DNA of 19,910 nucleotides from Acidobacteriota bacterium (GTDB lineage Bacteria > Acidobacteriota > Blastocatellia > Pyrinomonadales > Pyrinomonadaceae). Shown here piece after piece: positions 1 to 6,341 of this stretch; positions within the stretch are counted from its first letter, which is position 1; every line of letters starts with the position of its first letter. A program made the translations under genes and the position numbers. The notes beneath the pieces are model-generated. The model ran no database searches. It was not told the DNA's origin and worked only from the letters and a program-made list of their open reading frames with translations. The stretch lies in NCBI GenBank assembly GCA_963169175.1, contig CAUJFK010000077.1:1-19910 (forward strand), given 5' to 3'.

Positions 1-68
1 AATGGCACGAGGCGTTTGAGAAGATGCATTCTGGGGCGATCGTGAAAGCAGTGCTGCGGCCGGCCTAG
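1..68 (+). CDS. C-terminal end of a zinc-type alcohol dehydrogenase (partial)
   Basis: The frame beginning at base 3 is open from the window edge to a TAG at 66-68 and reads WHEAFEKMHSGAIVKAVLRP then A-stop. The pattern 'EAFEKMHSG..VKAVLRP' is the usual C-terminal tail of the medium-chain, zinc-dependent alcohol dehydrogenase superfamily, where the last helix and strand close the NAD(P)-binding domain. Only 21 residues are visible, so substrate and cofactor cannot be given. It ends 13 bases before the next start and probably shares a transcript with the dehydrogenase-like gene that follows, which suggests two oxidoreductases acting in one pathway. Confidence 0.6.
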   Translation, partial: WHEAFEKMHSGAIVKAVLRPA

Positions 69-81
69 GAGATCGTATTCC

Positions 82-1836
82 ATGAGACTGAAGGACAAGG
101 TCATCATCGTTACGGGAGGCGCCACCGGCATCGGGCGCGCGATTGCTGAACGCTGCGTGCAGGAGGGCGCGAGCGTGCTCGTTCACGGGCTGGAGACCGC
201 CGATGCCGAGGCTGTGGCGAAGAGCCTCGGTGAAAAAGCGGTGCCGCATGCGGACGATCTTGTGGATCCGGCAAGCCCTGCACGGGTGGCCGCAAGTGCC
301 CTGTGCGCGTTTGGCCGCATCGATGCCGTGGTGAACAACGCTGCGGCGATCGTGCGCAGCAACCTGTCGACCACAACCGCCGAGTTTTTTGACCGGGTCA
401 TGGCGATCAATGTGCGCGCCCCGATGCTGTTGATTCAGGCGGCGTTTCCCGAATTGAAACGAAATCGCGGCGTACGCGGGCTGCCGTCTGTCGTAGAAAC
501 GGCCACGAATTACCCAGAGGCATGGAAAGGCGGCCTGTGGCGGCCGACGGATATTGCCGAGATCGAGATGACGGCAAGCCGCGCGCTGCTCTCGCTGGCA
601 AGCAAATATCGGGCGCGTTATCTGCGCAATTTTTACGAGCTTGGAAAGGCGAACCTGAAACCGGACAGCGATGTGCCGCAGGCTTACGTCATTCCCGCCG
701 GACAGCCGAATGCCGAGAATGTCGCACGGCTGATCGAGATATTGACGTGGCAGGGAATGGAAGTTTACCGGATGACCGAAGAGCTTTGGATGAAGCACCA
801 ACGGTCGGAGTTCCCGCACGAAATGCCGCTGAACAGCTTTCTTGTTTTTACAAACCAGCCGCAGAAGAACAATGTGCTCAGCTTGTTCGAACGGCAGGAA
901 TATCCGCACCGGCTATTGCCGAACGGCGAGGCCGAAGTTCCGTACGATGTTGCCGGTTGGACGCTGCCGCTGCAAATGGGTGTGGAAACGCACGAGGTTT
1001 GGGAGATCCGCGACCTTGAGCGGAATCGCGGAACGCTTAAAAGAGTGTCTGCGATAAACGATGCACGTGCGGTGCTGAACCTTGCGCGAAGCGCCGCGCC
1101 GTTTGATAAAATAGCGGACCCGCTAAAAACAAACCCGCGCATAGGGTTGTATAAACCGTTCACATCATCAATGGACGAAGGCTGGACGCGGCTGGTCTTT
1201 GATCAGTTTCAGATACCGTTCAGGTCCGTTTCCAACGACGACTTTCGTAACGGCCGCCTAGATCTGGATGTGATCGTGCTGGCAGCCGACAACGAGAACA
1301 CCATCCTCCGCGGATTGAGCGCCGATCGATACCCGGCCGAACTTGCCGGCGGCATTGGCGACGCGGGTGTGGCGAATCTGAAAAAGTTTGTCGAGAACGG
1401 CGGCAAACTTGTGTGCTTTGACGATTCGTGCGCCCTGGCGATCAAACAGTTCAATTTGCCCGTCCGCAATGTCGTTGCCGGTGTGCGGCGAAGCGAATTC
1501 TATAATCCGGGTTCGATCGTCAAACTAAAAGTTGATACACAGGACCCGCTCGGCCGCGGTATGTTTGAAGAAACGCCTGCCTATTTTTCAACCAGTTCGG
1601 CATTCGACGTTGGGCAGGACGGCGGCCTGTCCTTCAGGGTGGCGGCACGATATGCGGAGAAAGACGCTCTAATGTCCGGCTGGATGCTTGGCGAAAAGCA
1701 CATAAACGGCAAGGCGGCCCTGGTAGAAGTACAATACGGCAAAGGCAAGATAGTGCTGTTCGCCTTTCGCCCACAGCACCGCGGGCAGACCTGGGGGACG
1801 TTTCGGTTTATCTTTAATGCACTGGAAAAATATTGA
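82..1836 (+). CDS. Chimeric ORF: N-terminal half of a short-chain dehydrogenase joined to the C-terminal part of an M14-type carboxypeptidase
   Basis: Residues 1 to about 129 are the front of a short-chain dehydrogenase/reductase: TGGATGIG dinucleotide motif at 11-18, NNAA at 84-87 and the following helix ending in RNRG at 126-129. The SDR serine and the YxxxK catalytic pair never appear. From residue 130 (VRGLPSVVE) the sequence matches the style of the C-terminal two thirds of large bacterial M14 zinc carboxypeptidase-like proteins: 'NYPEAWKGGLWRPTDIAEIEMTA' region near 142-164, then a glutamine-amidotransferase-like tail near 330-580. The HxxE...H zinc site of M14 would lie upstream and is absent. 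Both catalytic centres are therefore missing. The start has GGAG ten bases upstream. The join near base 469 is seamless in frame. It could be a deletion fusion in the genome or a false assembly join; as read, the product should be inactive for both reactions. Confidence 0.75.
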   Translation: MRLKDKVIIVTGGATGIGRAIAERCVQEGASVLVHGLETADAEAVAKSLGEKAVPHADDLVDPASPARVAASALCAFGRIDAVVNNAAAIVRSNLSTTTAEFFDRVMAINVRAPMLLIQAAFPELKRNRGVRGLPSVVETATNYPEAWKGGLWRPTDIAEIEMTASRALLSLASKYRARYLRNFYELGKANLKPDSDVPQAYVIPAGQPNAENVARLIEILTWQGMEVYRMTEELWMKHQRSEFPHEMPLNSFLVFTNQPQKNNVLSLFERQEYPHRLLPNGEAEVPYDVAGWTLPLQMGVETHEVWEIRDLERNRGTLKRVSAINDARAVLNLARSAAPFDKIADPLKTNPRIGLYKPFTSSMDEGWTRLVFDQFQIPFRSVSNDDFRNGRLDLDVIVLAADNENTILRGLSADRYPAELAGGIGDAGVANLKKFVENGGKLVCFDDSCALAIKQFNLPVRNVVAGVRRSEFYNPGSIVKLKVDTQDPLGRGMFEETPAYFSTSSAFDVGQDGGLSFRVAARYAEKDALMSGWMLGEKHINGKAALVEVQYGKGKIVLFAFRPQHRGQTWGTFRFIFNALEKY

Positions 1837-1856
1837 ATCGGCTGGAGTAATCGAAT

Positions 1857-2095
1857 ATGATTTATTTCAAGCGATTCTTTCCCCCGATCGAAGATATTGA
1901 AGTTATCGCGCGGCGATTTTCTATTCGCGACCTTGAGAGGCTGAGACGTGACTATGGCGGCAGGACTGGCGAAAGCTGAAAGGAGAAGCGAGCATCGAAT
2001 TGTTAGATGGATCGGTTCGAATCGCCGAGTTGCACTGGTACGAATGTCATGGCGTTGGCAAGCGTGAAATGAAGATCAAGCGCCTCCTGGATTAG
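1857..2095 (+). pseudogene. Small hypothetical gene split by a one-base frameshift
   Basis: An ATG at 1857 opens MIYFKRFFPPIEDIEVIARR..RDYGGR and then falls out of frame, meeting a stop at 1977. Shifting frame at about 1962-1966 continues smoothly as DWRKLKGEASIELLDGSVRI, then a HWYECHG segment, and ends in KIKRLLD at a TAG at 2093-2095. A single extra G in the run at 1963-1964 would restore one ORF of about 79 residues. The restored protein resembles a small conserved family of unknown function ending in 'AELHWYExHGxGxxExKIKR'; I recall the pattern but not a name. It sits directly in front of another small conserved hypothetical gene. The frameshift may be genuine or a homopolymer sequencing error. 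Confidence 0.6.
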
Positions 2096-2099
2096 ACAT

Positions 2100-2327
2100 A
2101 TGGATATCAGAGGGTTTGTGATCTGTCTTGAGAATGACGACTATCCAGCGTCGCTGGAACTACGTAAGATCTATCCGGTTGTCGGCCCGTACCAGAATGA
2201 TCCGGTCGGTTATCTTCGTATAATCGACGAAAGCGGTGAAGATTATATCTATCCGGCGAAATGGTTTGAATCAGTCAGCCTTGGAACAAAGCTTGAAGAA
2301 AAGCTCTTGCTCGCAGTTTCAACTTAG
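2100..2327 (+). CDS. Small conserved hypothetical protein (75 aa)
   Basis: The ORF starts five bases after the stop of the preceding frameshifted gene and encodes a 75-residue soluble acidic protein. The middle reads ASLELRKIYPVVG and then IDESGEDYIYPAKWF. This 'ASLE..K.Y.V......G..RVIDESGEDYLYP' pattern recurs in many small proteins of unknown function in acidobacteria and other phyla; it looks like a single small beta domain. No catalytic motif, signal peptide or membrane segment is visible. Tight spacing suggests coupling with the gene before it. No function can be assigned. Confidence 0.7.
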   Translation: MDIRGFVICLENDDYPASLELRKIYPVVGPYQNDPVGYLRIIDESGEDYIYPAKWFESVSLGTKLEEKLLLAVST

Positions 2328-2471
2328 CAGAAAGTATTTTTGGAGTATTCCGTAGTTGCCCATATTCGCCCTCCCGCCTGTCCCCATTGTGGCAGGACGT
2401 GCTATGAAACAATCTTCCGTCGTAAAGAGAAAGCTGTTCACATTTTCCGCTCTACGTTCTATCATTGGAGT

Positions 2472-4799
2472 ATGGTTCTTCGGGCCTTTGGATCATTCGT
2501 TCTAATTCTCACTCTATTCATCATGCTTCCGGCATACGACGGTACGGGCTATTTTATTTTGCGCCAGGAACCGCTGATCCGTATTGGGCTTTCGACGAAC
2601 GCGAGTTCTGTTTCGATCACAACCACGGATTCGCAACTTGTCGCTTACTCGCCCGAGGAGGCGAGCCGGTATCTTGCGACGAACCGCATTTCGGTCTCGG
2701 CCCGTGCCTATCGGCCGCCGGAGGTGGCGAATTACCGGTTTGAGATCCAGAACATCGAGACCGCTGCCGAGGCTGCGGACATCGCAAAGGATGTGCGGGA
2801 AACGACCGAACAGTCGGCGATAACAAGTATCGACCCGGCAACGAATAAATGGAAGGTTTGGATAGGCGGCGTATTCGAAACGGCGGAAGAGGCCGATGCA
2901 TTTAAGGCGGTTCTTGACGAAAAAGGCTTTGAAGAAGCGGTCAAGGTGGTCGAGAAAAAGACCGTCATCTCTGACGATGCGATCGCTCTTTCTCAACAGG
3001 TGCGAGCGGCCGGAAAATCGCAGGTCCGCAGCCTGATAAAGCCGATCGGCGACACTCAGCCACTGATCGGGCCGCCGTCGGTGGACCCGAATTTGCGCGA
3101 GGTTATAGTCAACGGGGCGAGCGAAACCGCCAAATATTCATCATTGAAATCGGTATCGTTCGGGTCGATGAACGAGCGGGCAAATCCTGTGCGTTATAAC
3201 GGCAAGGCCTATCGCGGACGCATCGAAGTTTTTGTGAATTCGCGCGGCACGCTGAATGTGGTCAATGTTGTGCCGCTTGAGGAATATTTGCTCGGCGTTG
3301 TGCCGTCAGAGCTTTCGCTACCGCAGCTTGAGGCGCAAAAGGCGCAGGCGATAGCGGCGCGGACCTATGCGGTCGCGAATATCAACGGCTACGGCACACA
3401 GGGTTTCGATATGGTGCCGACGGTTTGGTCGCAGGTTTACAAGGGCGTTTCGATCGAGACCAAAATGGGTACGCAGGCCGTGCGTGAGACCGCCGGGTTG
3501 ATAGCAACGTACGGCGGCAAGCCGATCATGGCTTATTTTACCTCGACCTGCGGCGGGCGGACGGAAGATTCAGAGAATGTTTTTGATCACGCCGAGCCGT
3601 ATCTTCGCGGCGTCGAATGCTCGCTCGAAGGGCATAAACATTTTGATCCGTTCACCATCAAAACGACCAGAAAACCGGCAAAGCTGCGAAACGATGCAAA
3701 TCTGGAATTGGTTCGGCTGATGTCGCTTTTTGCGGCAAATGGATTTTCGCTGACGGCGCCGGAAATGACCGACGACTGGTTTGATGAAATGCCGGCGGTG
3801 AGCGAGCTTTCGAGCTGGCTGAATCAGCTTGCCGTAAAATTTGGAAAACCGCTGCCGCCGGTAACAAAGGCAACGGGCTATCCGCTTGAACTTTCCCGTA
3901 TTTTGGCAGGTTTTCTATATTCGCCGACGGAGGCGGATACGCTGTTGACCGAATCGGACATCAATTATCAGCTTGCGTTTGACGATGCCGCCGAAGTTCC
4001 GCGCGAACGCCGGGCAGAGCTTGCGATGCTTTTGCGCGACGGCTATTTCATTCTGCATCCTGACCTGACATTGAAGCCGACAAAGGCATTGTCGCGGGCG
4101 CAATTGCTGCGGCTGTTCAGGCAGATTTACGAAAAGAAAAAATGGATGCCCGATCTGCAGAGCGGCGTAACAAAGGCAAGTGTTGACGGAAAGCTTGTAT
4201 TAAAGTCAGGCCGCGCGGACAGGCAGTTGGCGATAAGGCCGGACGTTTTTCTCTTTCGCGAATTTGGCGCGTCAATTTATCCGGTAAAGGAAGCGGCGCT
4301 GGTCGGTGGTGAGAATGTGCGCTATCAAACCGACAGCACCGGAGCCGTTTCATATCTTGAGATCGAGCCGACCGATTCGCCGACCGTTGCCGAGAATATG
4401 TCGCCGTTTACAAACTGGACGGCTACCTTGAGCGCCGGAGCAGTGCAATCACGGCTTTCAAGATACGTCCGCGGCATCGGCGCGCTGTACGACGTAAATG
4501 TTACCATGCGTGGTTATTCGCGTCGGGCGGTCGAGCTTGAGATCGTCGGCTCGAACGGCGTGAAAACGCTGAAAGGCGGAAAGATCAGATCGGCCTTGCG
4601 GTTGCGGGAACAGCTTTTTGTTTTGGACAAACGGTATTCCGGAACAACGGCCGTCAGCTACACATTCACCGGCCGCGGCTGGGGCCACGGTGTCGGCATG
4701 TGCCAATACGGCGCCTACGGCCTCGCCAAAATGGGCGTCAAGGCCGAGGACATCGTCAAGCACTATTACACTGGCGTTGATGTGACAAAGGCGTACTGA
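2472..4799 (+). CDS. Secreted SpoIID/LytB-domain protein with SPOR-like region
   Basis: Counting from ATG 2472 (775 aa), residues 1-22 (MVLRAFGSFVLILTLFIMLP) are a hydrophobic export signal. Residues about 89-163 resemble a SPOR-type repeat (WKVWIGGVF..A..F...L..KGF), a fold that binds denuded peptidoglycan. The SpoIID/LytB domain follows, with PSE, EAQKAQAIAARTYA near 278-300 and its C-terminal signature GWGHGVGMCQYGAYG and KHYYTG near 734-768. Between them lies an insert of several hundred residues with an SLH-like stretch (GYFILHPDLTLKPTKALSRAQ). The best studied member, Bacillus SpoIID, is a lytic transglycosylase; here a cell-wall remodelling role is inferred. The start is uncertain: 2472 has GGAG only one base away, a TTG at 2340 is also in frame, and an ATG at 2404 with a well spaced AGGA lies in another frame. 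Confidence 0.85.
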   Translation: MVLRAFGSFVLILTLFIMLPAYDGTGYFILRQEPLIRIGLSTNASSVSITTTDSQLVAYSPEEASRYLATNRISVSARAYRPPEVANYRFEIQNIETAAEAADIAKDVRETTEQSAITSIDPATNKWKVWIGGVFETAEEADAFKAVLDEKGFEEAVKVVEKKTVISDDAIALSQQVRAAGKSQVRSLIKPIGDTQPLIGPPSVDPNLREVIVNGASETAKYSSLKSVSFGSMNERANPVRYNGKAYRGRIEVFVNSRGTLNVVNVVPLEEYLLGVVPSELSLPQLEAQKAQAIAARTYAVANINGYGTQGFDMVPTVWSQVYKGVSIETKMGTQAVRETAGLIATYGGKPIMAYFTSTCGGRTEDSENVFDHAEPYLRGVECSLEGHKHFDPFTIKTTRKPAKLRNDANLELVRLMSLFAANGFSLTAPEMTDDWFDEMPAVSELSSWLNQLAVKFGKPLPPVTKATGYPLELSRILAGFLYSPTEADTLLTESDINYQLAFDDAAEVPRERRAELAMLLRDGYFILHPDLTLKPTKALSRAQLLRLFRQIYEKKKWMPDLQSGVTKASVDGKLVLKSGRADRQLAIRPDVFLFREFGASIYPVKEAALVGGENVRYQTDSTGAVSYLEIEPTDSPTVAENMSPFTNWTATLSAGAVQSRLSRYVRGIGALYDVNVTMRGYSRRAVELEIVGSNGVKTLKGGKIRSALRLREQLFVLDKRYSGTTAVSYTFTGRGWGHGVGMCQYGAYGLAKMGVKAEDIVKHYYTGVDVTKAY
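4774..4797 (+). repeat. 24-bp direct repeat, left copy (end of the SpoIID gene)
   Basis: The last codons of the SpoIID-like gene, from GCGTTGATG through GGCGTACT, recur exactly at 6174-6197, precisely 1400 bp downstream. The two copies bracket a minus-strand two-gene module. This copy continues into a TGA stop; the right copy would give TAA. Confidence 0.9.
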
Positions 4800-4818
4800 A
4801 TCCGACAAACTGGAATTT

Positions 4819-4857
4819 TACCCGAAAGCCCGCGAGAGCTTCGCGAGCTTTCGGGTA
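4819..4857. terminator. Strong hairpin between convergent genes, likely bidirectional terminator
   Basis: TACCCGAAAGC at 4819-4829 is perfectly complementary to GCTTTCGGGTA at 4847-4857, and the intervening bases can add a CGCGA/TCGCG stem. It lies between the SpoIID-like gene (ends 4799) and the metallopeptidase gene on the other strand (ends 4864). There is no clear T-tract on either side, so the terminator role rests on the stem strength and the convergent position. Confidence 0.65.
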
Positions 4858-4863
4858 GAGCGA

Positions 4864-5940
4864 TCACAACCCTCTGGCGCCGGGTCCAAGGCCGAATCGC
4901 GGCTTCGGGTCGCTGCCCTTTAGGACGTGTGCGGCAAAGCTCGCATAGCTGCTTGGATTAAAGATCGAATCATTTGCGCCCTGCTTGTCATATCGAGCAT
5001 CAAACTCCGATATGTGTACGCTAACGTCGTCACCTGATTTCTGTTCTACATCTACCGCGTGAAAGCCCTCGTGAATCAAAACGGCCGCTCGGGAGTTTCG
5101 CCCGATCGCCGCGGCCTCCGAATTGGTAAAGTTTCTGAAATGCGAACCATAAATTACCGTTCCGCTGTTCAGGACGGCCGCAGCCGCAACGGGGTTGCCG
5201 TCTCTGTCAACGGGCGCACCGTCTGTGAATGAAGTCGCGTTTCTAACAAAAAGGGTTTGAATCCTTATAAAATGCGACAACAGGTGTTTTACGTCTTCCA
5301 TTTTGATTGGCCGCCGGGGGAATCCGCGGCCAGTAGCTCCTGCGTTCGGCGGCGCCGGCTGGTCAAACCCGACTAGCCTAAAGTGTGTGCGAAGTGCGTT
5401 CTCTGTCACTGCGTCAAACGGCTGAATCCTTATTATCGGCCCGAGCCTTAGATTAAGTGTCGTTTCATATTCCTTTAGCTTGCGGATAGCGGCGTTAACT
5501 TTCTGCAATGCCAACGGCACGTCAAGGCGAGCAAGTGTCGCGCCGGAAAGCCGGGCCGGATTTGGCGGGACCGGAATTGGTGATGGTGGCGTTGGCCCCG
5601 GGCCAGGATTTTCAACCCTGAACATGTCTTCGTCGAGGCTCTTGATGGTCCGTTTTCCAACAAACGCATCTGCTTTTACTTGCCCCGGCTGAAGAAGGCG
5701 TCGTTTGGGCGAATCTTTGTACTTTTTGACGGCCTTGGTTGTTTCAGTGCCGTATGTTCCGTTCTCAGCGGCCAGTATCGCTCCATCCACCCTTGAAAGA
5801 ACAATTTGGATCTTTGCCACAGGTCCTCCAACGGCACCTGGGCCAATATGGGCCGAGTCTCGTTCCAGGCATGCCACAAGATCAGGGTCGTCATTTAACC
5901 CGGTGGCGTCCGCGAACAGACGTGATTTAAACTTGCGCAT
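4864..5940 (-). CDS. Peptidoglycan-binding-like protein with a C-terminal HExxH metallopeptidase domain
   Basis: The 358-residue product has three parts. Residues about 38-105 resemble a peptidoglycan-binding domain (IQIVLSRVDGAIL...NGTYGTETTKAVKKYK). Residues 111-128 are a Pro/Gly-rich linker. The C-terminal domain carries HEGFHAVD at 290-297, an HExxH zinc motif, followed by a candidate third ligand Asp314 (SEFDARY) and NPSSYASFA at 328-336. HExxH plus Asp plus an 'N..SYA.FA' segment recalls the M35/aspzincin type of metalloendopeptidase; that assignment is an inference. No signal peptide is seen, so export would need another route. GGAGAATTAAA before the ATG is a good ribosome site. It follows the small gene at 5951-6163 after 10 bases. 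A cell-wall or effector-like protease is plausible. Confidence 0.7.
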   Translation of the reverse strand: MRKFKSRLFADATGLNDDPDLVACLERDSAHIGPGAVGGPVAKIQIVLSRVDGAILAAENGTYGTETTKAVKKYKDSPKRRLLQPGQVKADAFVGKRTIKSLDEDMFRVENPGPGPTPPSPIPVPPNPARLSGATLARLDVPLALQKVNAAIRKLKEYETTLNLRLGPIIRIQPFDAVTENALRTHFRLVGFDQPAPPNAGATGRGFPRRPIKMEDVKHLLSHFIRIQTLFVRNATSFTDGAPVDRDGNPVAAAAVLNSGTVIYGSHFRNFTNSEAAAIGRNSRAAVLIHEGFHAVDVEQKSGDDVSVHISEFDARYDKQGANDSIFNPSSYASFAAHVLKGSDPKPRFGLGPGARGL

Positions 5941-5950
5941 TTTAATTCTC

Positions 5951-6163
5951 CTATATTTGGCGGTGACTTCTGGTCACTAACTCATAAATTGTGTAATCCC
6001 GACTACCCATACGGAGATGACCCATCGACACTAGACTATTTGCATAATTACCCGAAAAAAAGCGAACTACCAAAATCTCGGGCGGGAATTGATGCAGATT
6101 CGCCTCATTGACTAAAATGGGCTTTGAAAGATGGCCGTAACTGGCTAAAAGATCAACAAGCAC
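5951..6163 (-). CDS. Small hypothetical protein (70 aa), GTG start
   Basis: The ORF begins with GTG at 6163; GGGAGAATTA lies directly upstream and closely matches the ribosome site in front of the metallopeptidase gene that follows 10 bases later, so the two are probably co-translated. The product is soluble, with no signal peptide or membrane segment; LVNEANLHQFPPEILVVRFF is its most distinctive stretch. I do not recognise the family. Position in front of a protease suggests a partner or inhibitor role, but nothing in the sequence proves this. Confidence 0.5.
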   Translation of the reverse strand: MLVDLLASYGHLSKPILVNEANLHQFPPEILVVRFFSGNYANSLVSMGHLRMGSRDYTIYELVTRSHRQI

Positions 6164-6173
6164 TAATTCTCCC

Positions 6174-6197
6174 GCGTTGATGTGACAAAGGCGTACT
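6174..6197 (+). repeat. 24-bp direct repeat, right copy
   Basis: Exact copy of 4774-4797, the 3' end of the SpoIID-like gene. It would keep the same reading frame to a TAA. It lies just upstream of the minus-strand small gene, so the pair brackets the whole metallopeptidase module and marks the probable edges of an inserted segment. Confidence 0.9.
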
Positions 6198-6248
6198 AAG
6201 AGCGATAGCTAAATTCAATGTTGCAAACACGTTGGGCAGTGAAAGTTA

Positions 6249-6277
6249 TTGACTAACATACAGTATCCTGATTTAAT
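6249..6277 (+). promoter_or_regulatory. Sigma-70-like promoter for the GGDEF sensor gene
   Basis: TTGACT at 6249-6254 and TTTAAT at 6272-6277 each match the consensus at five of six bases and are separated by exactly 17 bases. Transcription would begin near 6284, about 58 bases before the ATG at 6342. No Shine-Dalgarno sequence is obvious before that ATG. Confidence 0.55.
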
Positions 6278-6341
6278 AAGCCGGGGGCAGTTTTTCGTTC
6301 CATTGCCCCGACTCCAACCTCACCGGCCTCGCCCCTTTTCA

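Noticed and set aside
6249..6341. TTG start at 6249 for the GGDEF sensor
   Set aside because: It coincides with the -35 element and would add 31 residues before a clear signal peptide; ATG 6342 is preferred.
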